Positions 34,604 to 44,677 of a stretch of 64,000 nucleotides of DNA are shown here, piece by piece. The position numbers and the translations under genes were made by a program. Position 1 is the stretch's first letter; every line of letters starts with the position of its first letter. Below the pieces are notes generated by a model. That model had not been told where the DNA came from. It did not search any database and was given only the letters and a program-made list of their open reading frames with translations. This stretch comes from Aquificota bacterium (GTDB lineage Bacteria; Aquificota; Aquificia; Aquificales; Aquificaceae), in the NCBI GenBank assembly GCA_013153495.1, contig JAADEH010000012.1, positions 558,001 through 622,000 of the forward strand. Direction: 5' to 3'.

Positions 34604-36302
34604 CCACCTTCCCCTCCCTGAAAATGTTAAAGAACTCTCCTCTCTTTTCTATGAGGGTGTAAAAGTTCCCCTCCTCCACTATCACTCCCTCCTTCATGAC
34701 TACTATTCGGTCGCATTCCATAACGTTGGAGAGCCTGTGAGCAATTACCAGCATGGTTTTGTCCTTGAAAAACTCAAAGAGGTTCTTCAAAACTCTCTTC
34801 TCCGTGTTCAGGTCCAAGGCTGAGGTAGCCTCGTCGAGAATAACTATCTCGGGATTTTTGAGGAAAAGCCTTGCGAGAGAAAGTCTCTGTCTTTCACCAC
34901 CCGACAGGGTATATCCCCTCTCTCCCACGACCGTGTCGAGACCTTTTTCGAGCCTGAAGACGAAGTCGCACAGAGCAAGCTCGAGAGCTTTTTTAATCTC
35001 CTCCTCGGTTGCGTCCTCCTTGGCTATGAGAAGGTTTTCCCTGATGGTAGCGTTCAGAAGAAAGGTCTCCTGGGTTGCAAGTCCGATGACCCTTCTCAGG
35101 GAGTCGAGCCGGTAATCTTTCAGTTCCACCCCGTCGAGTCTCACGCTTCCCGAATAATCTATAAGTCTCGGGATTATCCTCACGAGGGTGCTCTTTCCGG
35201 AACCTGTTCTGCCCACTATCCCGACCCTATCACCCCTCCTTACGGTCAGGTTCACGTTCCGAAGGATGACCTTACTACCTACTTCTACGCTTACATTTTT
35301 GAACTCTATACCTTCCCTGAATTCCTCGAGGGGAACATTTCCGGAGGTTTCCTCCTCCATACAGAGCAGCTCCCTTACCCTGCCCACCACGGGAAGAGAA
35401 CCCTTTAGGTTCATCAAAGCCTTCTGGGAGTTCAGGATAGGCGGTTGAACCATAAAGAGAGCGGTCAGGTAAGAGACAAAGTCTCCGGGGGTCAGGTGCC
35501 CTTCTATTATTCTGTATCCTCCGTAGAAGAAAACCCCTGCCACCACCAGGTATCCGGTTATGTAATTGAGAGCGGTGTTCCCCGCAACATAGAATTCGGT
35601 CTTGACCGAAGAGGAGTATATCTTCTCGTTGAATTCTCTAAAGGACTTTATAAGCTTCTTCTCCGCAAGGAAGACCTTTACGTTCTCGACCCCCTGCAGA
35701 GTCTGGGACAGAACTTGAGTAAGCTCCGCAGTCCCCTCCTGAGTTCTCCTCATGTGCTTTCCCTTCTTTCCTCCGAAGTATTTAACAGTCAAGCTCATTA
35801 TGGGTAGAACCACGACGAGTATGAGGGTGAGGAGAGGGTCCCTGTAGAGAAGAACACCTATGAGAGCTACTCCCACGAGAGGCTCCCTGAGCAGGGTGGG
35901 TATGTGCTCGACGAGTATCTGCCTGAGCTTATCTACATCGCTTACCACCCTGCTTATTATGTCCCCCGCAGGTCTTTTAACGAAGAAGGTGTAAGGCACT
36001 CTGAGGAGCTTGCTGAAAACCTCCTCCCTTATGTCCCTGAGAGTCTTTTCAGAGGCAACGCTGACGAGATACTTGGAGAGGAAGAAACCCGCTTGCATGA
36101 TGAAGGCGGAAAGAAGTAGCAGGAGTATGGTCTCGATGAGGCGTTCCCTGTCTTTGAGTATAAAAACGTCGTCTATTATCCCCTTAACCAAGAGGGTTAT
36201 AGCAGTAGCTCCCCCCGATTGTAAAAGAGACCCCACGAGGGAGAGAAGCAGGAGGGGAAAGTAAGGCTTTAGCTTCTTCAAGAGCCAGAGGAGATTTTCC
36301 AT
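34599..36302 (-). CDS. ABC exporter, MsbA-like half-transporter
   Basis: The 567-residue protein has six membrane helices in the first 310 residues and a nucleotide-binding domain with Walker A GRTGSGKST, signature LSGGERQRLSLA, Walker B EIVILDEATSALD and the H-loop IAHRLSN. As a homodimer it would export lipids (lipid A, as MsbA) or drugs; which one is not decided by sequence. TATAAT ends 7 nt before the ATG. Confidence 0.9.
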   Translation of the reverse strand: MENLLWLLKKLKPYFPLLLLSLVGSLLQSGGATAITLLVKGIIDDVFILKDRERLIETILLLLLSAFIMQAGFFLSKYLVSVASEKTLRDIREEVFSKLLRVPYTFFVKRPAGDIISRVVSDVDKLRQILVEHIPTLLREPLVGVALIGVLLYRDPLLTLILVVVLPIMSLTVKYFGGKKGKHMRRTQEGTAELTQVLSQTLQGVENVKVFLAEKKLIKSFREFNEKIYSSSVKTEFYVAGNTALNYITGYLVVAGVFFYGGYRIIEGHLTPGDFVSYLTALFMVQPPILNSQKALMNLKGSLPVVGRVRELLCMEEETSGNVPLEEFREGIEFKNVSVEVGSKVILRNVNLTVRRGDRVGIVGRTGSGKSTLVRIIPRLIDYSGSVRLDGVELKDYRLDSLRRVIGLATQETFLLNATIRENLLIAKEDATEEEIKKALELALCDFVFRLEKGLDTVVGERGYTLSGGERQRLSLARLFLKNPEIVILDEATSALDLNTEKRVLKNLFEFFKDKTMLVIAHRLSNVMECDRIVVMKEGVIVEEGNFYTLIEKRGEFFNIFREGKVV

Positions 36303-36309
36303 CGGTGAA

Positions 36310-36315
36310 ATTATA
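36310..36315 (-). promoter_or_regulatory. Putative -10 element of the ABC exporter gene
   Basis: A perfect TATAAT on the minus strand ends 7 nt (ttcaccg) before the ATG at 36302, with no Shine-Dalgarno, suggesting a leaderless message. Confidence 0.45.
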
Positions 36316-36356
36316 AGGAGAAATGCCGATAAAAATTAAACTGAAGGAGGGAAGAC

Positions 36357-37145
36357 ATGTTCAGAGCGCTCTGGACTTCCGCATCGGGGATGACCGCACA
36401 GCAAACTAACCTCGACGTTATATCCCACAACATGGCTAACGTCAGCACCATAGGTTACAAAAAGATGAGACCCACATTCCAAGACCTCATATACCAGACG
36501 GTAAGGGAACCCGGTGCCCCCACATCACCCACAACGAGGTCTCCCTCCGGGTTTCAAATAGGTTTGGGAACCTATATTGCGGATACATACGGCATATTCA
36601 CCCAGGGAAACATAGTTCAGACCGGAAACACCCTCGACCTTGCCATACAGGGTGATGGCTTCTTTAAGGTAATTCTTCCGGATGGAACCATAGCCTACAC
36701 GAGAAACGGACAGTTCAGGCTCGACAGGGACGGCAGGATAGTTAACAGCGACGGCTATCCCCTTGACCCCGAAATAAGCATACCTCCCGACGCTATAACC
36801 ATAGGCATAGGAGCGGACGGAACGGTTACCGTTCTGAGACAAGGAGCCACAACGGTGGAGGAGGTGGGAAGGATAGAGCTTGCAAAGTTTGTAAACCCTG
36901 CGGGACTCAGAAGGATAGGGAACAACCTATACATACAGACGGACGCTTCCGGAGAACCCATAATAGACAACCCCGGCAATCAGGGAATAGGAACCCTCCT
37001 TCAGGGATACTTAGAGTCTTCGAATGTGAACATAGTTGAGGAGATGGTAAACCTCATAATCGCTCAGAGAGCTTACGAGTTCAACACGAAGGGAATAACC
37101 GCTGCTGATGAGATGCTTTCTCAGGCTGCCAACTTACGTCGTTAG
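36357..37145 (+). CDS. flgG: Flagellar distal rod protein FlgG
   Basis: The 262-residue protein has the rod/hook N-terminal motif ([32 protein letters not shown]) and the C-terminal axial motif ([20 protein letters not shown]). The central D1 domain with GDGFFKV and TRNGQF fits FlgG, the distal rod that passes through the outer membrane rings. AAGGAGGG precedes the ATG. No flgF is adjacent. Confidence 0.96.
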   Translation: MFRALWTSASGMTAQQTNLDVISHNMANVSTIGYKKMRPTFQDLIYQTVREPGAPTSPTTRSPSGFQIGLGTYIADTYGIFTQGNIVQTGNTLDLAIQGDGFFKVILPDGTIAYTRNGQFRLDRDGRIVNSDGYPLDPEISIPPDAITIGIGADGTVTVLRQGATTVEEVGRIELAKFVNPAGLRRIGNNLYIQTDASGEPIIDNPGNQGIGTLLQGYLESSNVNIVEEMVNLIIAQRAYEFNTKGITAADEMLSQAANLRR

Positions 37146-37788
37146 TCTTCTTCTAATCTCACTTACCTTCGGTGGAGTTCTTGACGAGGGAGAAATAAAG
37201 AGAATAGCTCTGAGGGAGGTGCAAAAGCACTTCGGTGAAAGCGTTAAAGTAAAAGCCGTAGATGCATTCCTAAAAACTCCGATAAGATACACCGAGCTGA
37301 ACAAGGTCTCCCTGAGCGTCAGAGAGGGTTATCCCCGGGGAACCCTGCACCTATACATAAAAACCCCGAGGGGAGTGAAGAGGATTTCCGCTACCTTATA
37401 TCTACTCTGGAGGTGTCGGGTTTTGACTGCAAACAGGGATATAGAAACGGGGGAGAGAATATACCCCTGGGAGGTTTCTTTTAAGGAAGTTTTTATGGAA
37501 AGATGTCCCAAGCAGTGGATAGAAGACCCACAGGAGCTTATCAACTACATCACCCTTAAACCTTTGAAGAAAGACCAACCCGTAAGAAAAAGCTATCTGA
37601 AGAGGGAACCGCTCGTTAGAAGAGGAGAAGAGGTTAGGGTTTTGCTCAGAGAGGGAAACATAGAAATCGAGCTTAGAGGTAAAGCTGTCGATACGGGTTT
37701 TTACGGAAGCGCTGTTCGTGTGGAAACCTCCAAGGAAAAGGTTATAAGGGGGAGGGTTGTCGGTGAAGGGGTTGTGTTAGTAAGGTAA
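37108..37788 (+). CDS. flgA: Flagellar P-ring assembly chaperone FlgA
   Basis: The 226-residue protein has a signal peptide (about residues 8-23) and ends with the SAF-like/FlgA C-terminal domain ([36 protein letters not shown]). It helps P-ring assembly in the periplasm. It overlaps flgG by 38 nt in another frame. The P-ring gene itself (flgI) is not next to it. Confidence 0.85.
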   Translation: MRCFLRLPTYVVSLLLISLTFGGVLDEGEIKRIALREVQKHFGESVKVKAVDAFLKTPIRYTELNKVSLSVREGYPRGTLHLYIKTPRGVKRISATLYLLWRCRVLTANRDIETGERIYPWEVSFKEVFMERCPKQWIEDPQELINYITLKPLKKDQPVRKSYLKREPLVRRGEEVRVLLREGNIEIELRGKAVDTGFYGSAVRVETSKEKVIRGRVVGEGVVLVR

Positions 37789-37874
37789 TACTCACCTATA
37801 AGTGGGCTTCATAAGATTATTAGAAATTTTTTATATGATAAATGACATATGGCTCATGATAAAATATCGAGGTC

Positions 37875-37881
37875 AGGAGGT
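37875..37881 (+). promoter_or_regulatory. Ribosome binding site that sets the petA start
   Basis: AGGAGGT lies 6 nt before the ATG at 37888. The earlier in-frame ATG at 37849 has no such site and would place 13 extra residues before the Tat motif. Confidence 0.75.
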
Positions 37882-37887
37882 AAGAGC

Positions 37888-38436
37888 ATGGAAGCTTCAA
37901 GGAGAGACTTTATCAACGTAGCCATAGGTGGTATGGGCGTTGTCGGTGCTCTTGGAGTTTTATATCCCATAGTTAAAACCCTCGCTCCGAGTGCAGCCTC
38001 CTCAACCGAAGCCAAGGTGGAGGTGGACATAAACAAAGTCCCGGAACTGGGCATAAGGGTAACCTCCTTTAAGGGAAAACCTCTGTTCGTGGTTAAGCTT
38101 CCCGAGGGAGCTTCCCAGAAGTTTTCCTATAAGCTCAACGAGTCCGCAAAGAACTCCGCAGGAAAGCACAATCAGGAGATACTCGGGGACAAGAACGTTT
38201 TTGCTCTAATCGGTGTTTGCACCCATCTCGGATGTATTCCCCTCTGGAAGCCTCAGGGAGCGGACATATCCGGCGGAAATCCTGCATTCCACTGTCCCTG
38301 CCACGGAGGCTTTTACACCCCTTGGGGAGACGTCATAGGAGGTCCTCCTCCGAGACCTCTTTGGGTTCCTCCTCAGAAGCTCGAGGGCAACAAGCTCGTC
38401 GTGGGTGAACCCGGATTTGTTGAAAGGCTCGTATAA
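37888..38436 (+). CDS. petA: Rieske iron-sulfur protein of cytochrome bc1
   Basis: The 182-residue protein starts with a Tat-type motif (SRRDFI) and a membrane helix, then the Rieske domain with the 2Fe-2S ligands in CTHLGC and CPCHGG. The disulfide cysteines are within the same boxes, as usual. It passes electrons from quinol to cytochrome c1. First gene of petABC. Its upstream region is AT-rich (TATATGATAAAT) and probably holds the promoter. Confidence 0.95.
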   Translation: MEASRRDFINVAIGGMGVVGALGVLYPIVKTLAPSAASSTEAKVEVDINKVPELGIRVTSFKGKPLFVVKLPEGASQKFSYKLNESAKNSAGKHNQEILGDKNVFALIGVCTHLGCIPLWKPQGADISGGNPAFHCPCHGGFYTPWGDVIGGPPPRPLWVPPQKLEGNKLVVGEPGFVERLV

Positions 38437-38450
38437 GGGAGGTAAGAAGG

Positions 38451-39674
38451 ATGATAAAGCGTATAGTTGACTGGATAGACGAAAGGGCGCACATAAGGGA
38501 CATATACAGAGAGCAGATGGTCGAATACAAGGTTCCCAAGAACCTAACCTTCCCTTACGTGTTCGGTGTTTTGGCTCTTACCACCTTCGCAATACAGATA
38601 ATCTCCGGAATAATCCTCATAATGTATTACAAGCCTCTCATAGCTCACGCTTTTGACAGCACCAACTACACCATAATGAAGGAAATCTCCTTCGGGTGGC
38701 TCTTTAGAAACATCCACGCTGCGGGAGCGAACTTCTTCCTCGCGATAGTTTATCTGCACATGTTTACGGGGATTTACTACAACGCTTACAAGAAACCCAG
38801 GGAGCTGGTCTGGATAGTAGGTTGGGTGATATTCTTCGTTCTCCTGATGACCGCTCTGTCGGGATACCTTCTGCCTTGGGGACAGCTCTCCTACTGGGGA
38901 ATGATAGTTACCACCGAGATACCTATGTCCCTCGGAGACGCACCTATTCTAAAAGGTCTCTTGGGAGCAATAGGTGAGACCGTATCTATCTGGATGAAGG
39001 GCGGATACAAGCTCGAGGACCTCGCTCTGGGCAGGTTCTTCGGACTGCACGTTCTGTTCCTGCCCCTTACCCTGCTACTGCTGATAGGAATTCACCTCTT
39101 CCTCGTGCGTGCGGCGGGAATATCCAACCCCGACGGATACGAAATAGACAAGAAGAACGAACCCGAAAAGGTCGTTCCCTTCCACCCTTACATGACCCTC
39201 AAAGAGGGTGCCTACACCATGTGGTATCTGGCACTCTTCTTCTTCTTCGTATTCTTCCACATGTCCCACTTCCTCCCTGCGGACAACTTCGAGCCTGCGG
39301 ACCCGCTCAAAACCCCTCCCCACATAGCTCCCGAGTGGTATCTGCTCGGCTTCTATGAGATATTCAGGTCTATACCCAGTAAGTTCTGGGGGTTCGTAGC
39401 CTTCAACCTGTCGCTCGTGTTCCTGCTCATACTACCCTTCTTGGACTTTTCCCCTCTAAAGAGTGCCAGAAGGAGACCCCTCTTCTTCATAATGTTCGTG
39501 GTGCTGGTCATATCCGCAATAGCTCTGACCATACTCGGAACCATGGCACCCACACCTACGAACGCAAAGCTCGGTATGTTCTTCACCTTCACAACCTTCC
39601 TGTTCTTCCTGTCCCTGCCGGTGATTTCCTTTATCGAGTGGGGCTGGTATAAAGCCAAAGGAGGTCAGTCATGA
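38451..39674 (+). CDS. petB: Cytochrome b of the bc1 complex
   Basis: The 407-residue protein has about eight membrane helices, the haem-ligand histidines (GANFFLAIVYLHMFTG; LHVLFLPLTLLLLIGIHLF) and the quinol-site PEWY motif (APEWYLLGFYEI). It is a full-length cytochrome b, not the split b6/subunit IV type. GGGAGGT-type Shine-Dalgarno; it overlaps petC by 4 nt. Confidence 0.96.
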   Translation: MIKRIVDWIDERAHIRDIYREQMVEYKVPKNLTFPYVFGVLALTTFAIQIISGIILIMYYKPLIAHAFDSTNYTIMKEISFGWLFRNIHAAGANFFLAIVYLHMFTGIYYNAYKKPRELVWIVGWVIFFVLLMTALSGYLLPWGQLSYWGMIVTTEIPMSLGDAPILKGLLGAIGETVSIWMKGGYKLEDLALGRFFGLHVLFLPLTLLLLIGIHLFLVRAAGISNPDGYEIDKKNEPEKVVPFHPYMTLKEGAYTMWYLALFFFFVFFHMSHFLPADNFEPADPLKTPPHIAPEWYLLGFYEIFRSIPSKFWGFVAFNLSLVFLLILPFLDFSPLKSARRRPLFFIMFVVLVISAIALTILGTMAPTPTNAKLGMFFTFTTFLFFLSLPVISFIEWGWYKAKGGQS

Positions 39675-40369
39675 GCACTTGGGGAATGATTAAGACGGTA
39701 TTCTTTACGGGTCTTACGGTAGTGTTCTTCTTCATAATATGGATAAAGAACCCCTTCGCTCCCCACCACGAATACGAACTTCCCGAAGAGGCTGAGAAGA
39801 TAGTCTTCGACCCGAAAGCTGCGGAGGAAGGTAGGGAGCTTTTCAAGCAGAACTGTGCGAGCTGTCATTCTCTGAGATACGACGGCATATACCTGATGTC
39901 CGTAACCGCAAAGCCTGAGTGGGAAAAGATAGAGAAGACCCAGGGTAAACCCATAATAGAGGAGAAGGACGGGAAGATACACATAAGGGGATACTTCGTT
40001 CCCAGGGATGTTTACGAGGCGGTTGCCATATCCGACCTTCTCGGATTGAAGGCTTCCTTCGGTAAAATTCCCCCCGATCTATCAACTTACTACCTCGCGA
40101 GAGGTCCCGGATATTTATACCAGTTCATAATGGACCCTCAGAAGATACTGCCGGGAACCACCATGCCTAAGCTCTTCTTCCCCGAGTTTGACAAAGAAGC
40201 TCCCGAGAAGGTGGCAAAGATAGTGGCTTACATGAGGTCCGTAAACGAGCCTCCTCCCGGGGAGAAGGCTAAGAGAACGCTCATGGGTGTAGCCACCATA
40301 GGCTACTTCATACTCATGGGTGCTCTTCTGTGGATTTACAGGAAGAAGATAGTTTCTCAGATGCATTAA
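39671..40369 (+). CDS. petC: Cytochrome c1 of the bc1 complex
   Basis: The 232-residue protein has an N-terminal membrane helix, one haem-binding CASCH and a C-terminal helix (about 203-222) that anchors it. The methionine ligand is probably in GTTMPKLF. A four-base ATGA overlap couples it to petB. The operon closes with a strong terminator. Confidence 0.94.
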   Translation: MSTWGMIKTVFFTGLTVVFFFIIWIKNPFAPHHEYELPEEAEKIVFDPKAAEEGRELFKQNCASCHSLRYDGIYLMSVTAKPEWEKIEKTQGKPIIEEKDGKIHIRGYFVPRDVYEAVAISDLLGLKASFGKIPPDLSTYYLARGPGYLYQFIMDPQKILPGTTMPKLFFPEFDKEAPEKVAKIVAYMRSVNEPPPGEKAKRTLMGVATIGYFILMGALLWIYRKKIVSQMH

Positions 40370-40374
40370 AAAAC

Positions 40375-40394
40375 ACCCCCGCATCTGCGGGGGT
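40375..40394 (+). terminator. Intrinsic terminator after petABC
   Basis: A GC-rich hairpin with 8-bp arms ACCCCCGC and GCGGGGGT around a 4-nt loop follows the petC stop by 5 nt, with CCTTTCC after it. The T-run is short but the stem is strong. Confidence 0.8.
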
Positions 40395-40429
40395 CCTTTC
40401 CAAACTTCAAGTTATATTTAAATAATGTT

Positions 40430-41395
40430 GTGGTCTTAATCCTGCTGTTTTTGTTTTTTCTTACAATCCTATCCTGCGAAACCGCTCAGGAAAAGGAATA
40501 CCGCATAGCGGTCTTTATATCTGGGGAGGGGAGAAAGGACAAGGTCAGGGGTTTTCAGGACGGTCTGAGAAATTTAGGGCTTGTGAAGGTCAAATACGAG
40601 TTTTACGAGGGGAACAACACCCTCTGGAAGATGAGGGAACTCGCTCAGGAGCTGTCCGTCAGGCAGGAGGATTACGACCTGATAGCGGTCGGAGGCAGTC
40701 TGGAAGCCTACATGGTGAAGGAGGCGAGCGGAAAGCTTAAAACTCCGGTGGTGATATTAGGGGGAACGAGCATAATCCCGTGGGGGCTTACGGAGAGTCT
40801 CTCGAGACCTTCGGAGAACATAACGGGGGTGGACAACCTGAATGCGGAGCTTATGGAAAAGAGGGTGGAGCTTTTCTCCAAGATGTTTCCCCACATAAGG
40901 AAGGTGTTGGTCTTCTGTAATCCTCAGTTCGAGGCTTCTAAGAACGCTACGAAGATAACCATAAGGGCGGGTAAAAAGCTCGGCATCAAGGTGGTGCCTC
41001 TGAACGTTAAGGACGTTAAGGAGCTTGAATACATAATCAGCCACATGAGGGAGGACGGCTTTGAGGCGATAATAATAACTCCCTGTTTTTACACGGAGAA
41101 CTTTCTGACCTCTTACATACTTCACTATGCCAACTTTCACCAGATACCTGTCTTCTGTCATTCACCGGGCTTGGTTAAGAAGGGTTGCCACGTTGCCTAC
41201 GGAACATCAGGCTACGAACAGGGCTATCAGGCTTCGCACATAGCTTACAAAATCCTGAAGGGCACTCCCGTGGAGCATGTTCCCTTTGAGAGGGCTTACT
41301 ATCCGAGGCTTGCGGTTAACGAGTCCGCTCTGCTCGAACTGGGTATAGACTTTAACAGGGATTTCTTCACCTTTGTGGACGAGGTAGTTAAATGA
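40430..41395 (+). CDS. ABC-type substrate-binding lipoprotein (PF04392-like)
   Basis: The 321-residue protein (GTG start) has a lipoprotein signal with LTILSC (Cys16) and two Rossmann-like lobes of the ABC_sub_bind/TrpX type: an RIAVFISGE start, FQDGLRNLGL, DLIAVGGSLEAYM and HSPGLVKKGCHVAYGTSGYEQGY. No permease or ATPase is encoded nearby. Instead it overlaps a sensor-kinase gene by ATGA, which points to a role as periplasmic ligand sensor feeding the kinase. The ligand is unknown. Confidence 0.85.
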   Translation: MVLILLFLFFLTILSCETAQEKEYRIAVFISGEGRKDKVRGFQDGLRNLGLVKVKYEFYEGNNTLWKMRELAQELSVRQEDYDLIAVGGSLEAYMVKEASGKLKTPVVILGGTSIIPWGLTESLSRPSENITGVDNLNAELMEKRVELFSKMFPHIRKVLVFCNPQFEASKNATKITIRAGKKLGIKVVPLNVKDVKELEYIISHMREDGFEAIIITPCFYTENFLTSYILHYANFHQIPVFCHSPGLVKKGCHVAYGTSGYEQGYQASHIAYKILKGTPVEHVPFERAYYPRLAVNESALLELGIDFNRDFFTFVDEVVK

Positions 41396-43371
41396 GGATT
41401 TCCCTCAAGGCGAGGGTGATAATTCTGCTCGTTATCCTAACGCTCATACCTGTGGTTCTTTACTTCTACTACAACTCGGTAATGAGGGAGAAAATTCTCG
41501 AGGATAGGCTCAGGTTCCACTCCCTATATGCCTCTTCGGTGGTGAGCAGGGTTGAGCTTTTCCTGGAACGCATGATGTCGGAAGCAAGCTCGCTCGTTTA
41601 CCTATACCGCAACTTCGGGTGGTCCGAGGAGGAGATAATCTGGAGGGTGAGCGGACACATAAAGGGTATATTCGAAGGGGCTTTTTACTCCCCGGAAGGG
41701 ATACTTATGGTATGGGAGAGCAGGGAGAGTTCTACTCCCAACTTTGAGAAGTTCCTGCGCATAGATGAGTCCAAAAAGGTTTTGGGGATAGAGTTTACCC
41801 AGTATAAGGAGCCTTTTTTGAGGTTCGTGGTTCCCGATGTGGAGAGCGGGCTTTTGAAGGGATACTTCGTTTTTTCTCTTGACCTTTCCCTCTTCTGGCA
41901 ATCGGTTATGGCGGCAAAACCTACCCCGAGCGTGGAGGTCTTCCTGACGGACGGAGAGGGAAACATCCTTGCCTTCAGCGACATGAGGTTTTCCGAAAGG
42001 GAAAGGCTACCATACAGAAAGGGAATATACAGGTCCAGCGTAACGGGAGTGGAGGTCGTAGGTGTCTATGCAAAAAGCGAAGACGGCAAGTGGGCGGTTT
42101 TCGTGGAAGAACCCATATCGGTGGTGCTCCAGCCCCTATACAGCTTCCAGCAGAAGGCTATGATAGGGGGGTCCCTCTTTATGGTAAGTGCGGGTGTGTT
42201 TGCCATATTCGTGTTTCTCAGGATATTCAAACCTCTGGAGAACCTCAAAAACTACGTTATATCCTGGGAGGAGGAGAACATAAAGAAGCCCATAAGGGCT
42301 GGGGACGAGGTGAGTGAGCTTTCTCAGGCTTTTGAAAACCTCATAAGAAGACTTCAGGAGGAGCGAAAACTATACTTTGCTCTATTCGAAAACACCCTCG
42401 ACGGGATAATAGTGTTTGACCACACCAAGAGGGTGGTGGACATAAACAGAACCGTTTCCGAGCAGTTTCACATCAGGAGGGAAGAGTTTGTAGGAACTCC
42501 CATGGAAGAAATTCTCGGGGAGGAACTTCCTGTAAAGAGCCTGTTCTTTTCGGAGAAAAAGCTTCGCTTCGGGGGAAAGGAGGTTTTCTGTCAGCTGAGG
42601 CAGGAGGTTTTGAGGATAGAAGGAAAGCTGTATCTGATGTGGAGGATAAGGGACCTCTCGCAGGAGAAGGAGCTGAAGGTTCTCTTAGAGCAAACCTCGA
42701 AACTTTCCTTAGCGGGTGAAATAGCCTGCTCTATTGCTCACCAGATTAACAATCCCCTCGCTTCCATAATGGGCTATGCGGAGAGCATTCAACTGACAAC
42801 CTCAGAAGATAGGACCCGCAGGAAAGCTGAGATAATTCAGAAACATGCCCAGAAGTGTGCGGAGACCGTCAGGAAGTTGATGGAGATAGGGAAACCCTTT
42901 GAGGGTAAACCCAGCTACGTAAAGCCCGAGGAACTGACCATAGATGCAATAAGCATGGTTGCCCCGAAAGCTAAGAGAAAGAATGTAGGTATTGAATTCG
43001 AGAACTCCCTCAACGGGGAGAGGTTGTTCACCTTCCCCTGGCAGGTGGAACAGGTTTTGATAAACGTTATAGACAACGCAGTAGATGCCTCTCCCCCGGG
43101 AGGAAAGGTTAAGATAAGTTTGGGAAAGGAGGAGGGTAAGGTCGTGTGGAAAGTGAGCGACAGCGGGGAAGGAATAAGGAAGGAGGACATAGATAAGGTT
43201 TTTACCCCCTTTTACACCACAAAACCTTACGGGACGGGATTAGGACTTCCGTTAGCAAAGAGGCTCGTAAAGAACTTGGGAGGGGACATTAGGATAAAAA
43301 GCTTTCCCGGTAAGGGAACCACCGTGGAAATAAGGGTAGGCGGGCTGAGAGATGAAAGTTCTGGTAGTTGA
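41392..43371 (+). CDS. Membrane sensor histidine kinase (Cache-HAMP-PAS-HisKA-HATPase)
   Basis: The 659-residue protein has a first membrane helix (about 8-27), a periplasmic region of about 220 residues that looks like a Cache-type sensor, a second helix (about 260-278), a HAMP linker, a PAS domain (about 325-425), and the kinase core with phospho-accepting H450 in SIAHQINNP. The ATPase lobe has the N box (NVIDNAVDAS), DSGEGI and GTGLGLPLAKR. The NtrB-like core matches its NtrC-type partner, which overlaps it by 20 nt. Confidence 0.95.
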   Translation: MRISLKARVIILLVILTLIPVVLYFYYNSVMREKILEDRLRFHSLYASSVVSRVELFLERMMSEASSLVYLYRNFGWSEEEIIWRVSGHIKGIFEGAFYSPEGILMVWESRESSTPNFEKFLRIDESKKVLGIEFTQYKEPFLRFVVPDVESGLLKGYFVFSLDLSLFWQSVMAAKPTPSVEVFLTDGEGNILAFSDMRFSERERLPYRKGIYRSSVTGVEVVGVYAKSEDGKWAVFVEEPISVVLQPLYSFQQKAMIGGSLFMVSAGVFAIFVFLRIFKPLENLKNYVISWEEENIKKPIRAGDEVSELSQAFENLIRRLQEERKLYFALFENTLDGIIVFDHTKRVVDINRTVSEQFHIRREEFVGTPMEEILGEELPVKSLFFSEKKLRFGGKEVFCQLRQEVLRIEGKLYLMWRIRDLSQEKELKVLLEQTSKLSLAGEIACSIAHQINNPLASIMGYAESIQLTTSEDRTRRKAEIIQKHAQKCAETVRKLMEIGKPFEGKPSYVKPEELTIDAISMVAPKAKRKNVGIEFENSLNGERLFTFPWQVEQVLINVIDNAVDASPPGGKVKISLGKEEGKVVWKVSDSGEGIRKEDIDKVFTPFYTTKPYGTGLGLPLAKRLVKNLGGDIRIKSFPGKGTTVEIRVGGLRDESSGS

Positions 43372-44677
43372 GGACGAGAGGGACTTCAGGGAACTGTTGG
43401 TGGACCATCTGGAAGGTTTGGGCTTTTCTGCTGTAGGGGTGGCAACCAAGGAGGAAGCTTTCCGGGAGCTTGAGAGTAGAGATTACTCAATCGTTCTCCT
43501 GGACCTATTTCTGCCGGACGGGAACGGTATGGAGCTATTGAGGGAGGTAAAGGAAAACTCACCCCTTACGGAAGTGATAGTCATAACCGGGCACGGGACC
43601 ATAAAGACCGCAGTTGAAGCTATAAAGCTGGGAGCCTACGACTTTTTGACTAAACCCTGCTCCCTCAAGGAGCTTGAGATAACCATCAAAAAGGCGGTAG
43701 AGTCGAGGCACCTTAAGAGGGAAAACCTCTTATACAAGAGGGAAAAGAGGGTAAGCAGGGACTACGGAGGTTTCGTTTTCGAAAGTCCCGCTATGAAGGA
43801 AGTTATCGAAAAGGTTGAAAAAATTGCCTGCTCTGACTGTCCCGTTCTCATAACCGGGGAGTCCGGCGTGGGAAAGGAGGTGGTGGCAAACCTTATACAC
43901 AAAAACAGCGACCGTTCCGACAAACCTATGGTGGCTCTAAACATAGCCTCAATCCCCAAGGAGCTTGTGGAGGCGGAACTCTTCGGATACGAGAAAGGTG
44001 CTTTCACGGGAGCGGATAGGGGAAAGGCTGGGTTCTTTGAGCTTGCGGACGGGAGCACCCTGTTTTTAGACGAGATTGGGGAGATGGAGACGAGCCTTCA
44101 GGCAAAACTTCTCAGAGTTATAGAAACGAAGAAATTTTACAGGGTAGGCGGTAGGAAGGAGATAGAGAGCGACGTTCGAATAATCACCGCAACCAACAGA
44201 AACCTTGAAGAGATGGTAAGCGAGGGGAAGTTCAGGGAGGACCTCTACTACAGGCTAAACGTTGTTCAGATACACATACCACCGCTCCGAGAAAGGAAGG
44301 AGGACATAATTCCCTTAGCACAGCACTTTTTAGAAACATTCTCCCGCAAGTATTCCAAAGGGATAAAAGGCTTTACCAAAAGGGCAAAGGAGGCTCTCCT
44401 GAGCTACCCGTGGCCCGGGAATGTTAGGGAGCTTAAAAACGTCGTGGAGAGGGCTGTCCTTTTCTCCGACTCGGAATACATAGAGGAGGAGGATATTTCC
44501 TGTCTGTTTACCCACAGCGGTGAAAAAGGAGGCTTTAAAACTATCAGAGAGCTTGAGAAGGAATACATAATGGAGGTTCTCAAACAGGTAAACTTCAACA
44601 AGAAGAAGGCTTCCGAGATACTGGGAATACCTCTGAGAACCTTTTACAGGAAGTTAGAGAATTACGGAATAGGTTAA
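43352..44677 (+). CDS. NtrC-family sigma-54-dependent response regulator
   Basis: The 441-residue protein has a receiver domain with phospho-acceptor D51 (LLDLFLPDG), an AAA+ domain with Walker A GESGVGKE, the sigma-54 contact loop GAFTGA and Walker B LFLDEIGEM, and a C-terminal Fis-type helix-turn-helix (KKKASEILGIPLRTFYRKLE). It should bind enhancer DNA and open sigma-54 promoters on phosphorylation by the adjacent kinase. The one clear sigma-54 promoter seen in this window is 91 nt downstream of its stop. Confidence 0.97.
   Translation: MKVLVVEDERDFRELLVDHLEGLGFSAVGVATKEEAFRELESRDYSIVLLDLFLPDGNGMELLREVKENSPLTEVIVITGHGTIKTAVEAIKLGAYDFLTKPCSLKELEITIKKAVESRHLKRENLLYKREKRVSRDYGGFVFESPAMKEVIEKVEKIACSDCPVLITGESGVGKEVVANLIHKNSDRSDKPMVALNIASIPKELVEAELFGYEKGAFTGADRGKAGFFELADGSTLFLDEIGEMETSLQAKLLRVIETKKFYRVGGRKEIESDVRIITATNRNLEEMVSEGKFREDLYYRLNVVQIHIPPLRERKEDIIPLAQHFLETFSRKYSKGIKGFTKRAKEALLSYPWPGNVRELKNVVERAVLFSDSEYIEEEDISCLFTHSGEKGGFKTIRELEKEYIMEVLKQVNFNKKKASEILGIPLRTFYRKLENYGIG

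Noticed and set aside
37849-37887. Upstream ATG for petA
   Set aside because: No Shine-Dalgarno there; AGGAGGT sits correctly before the ATG at 37888, which also puts the Tat motif at the N-terminus.
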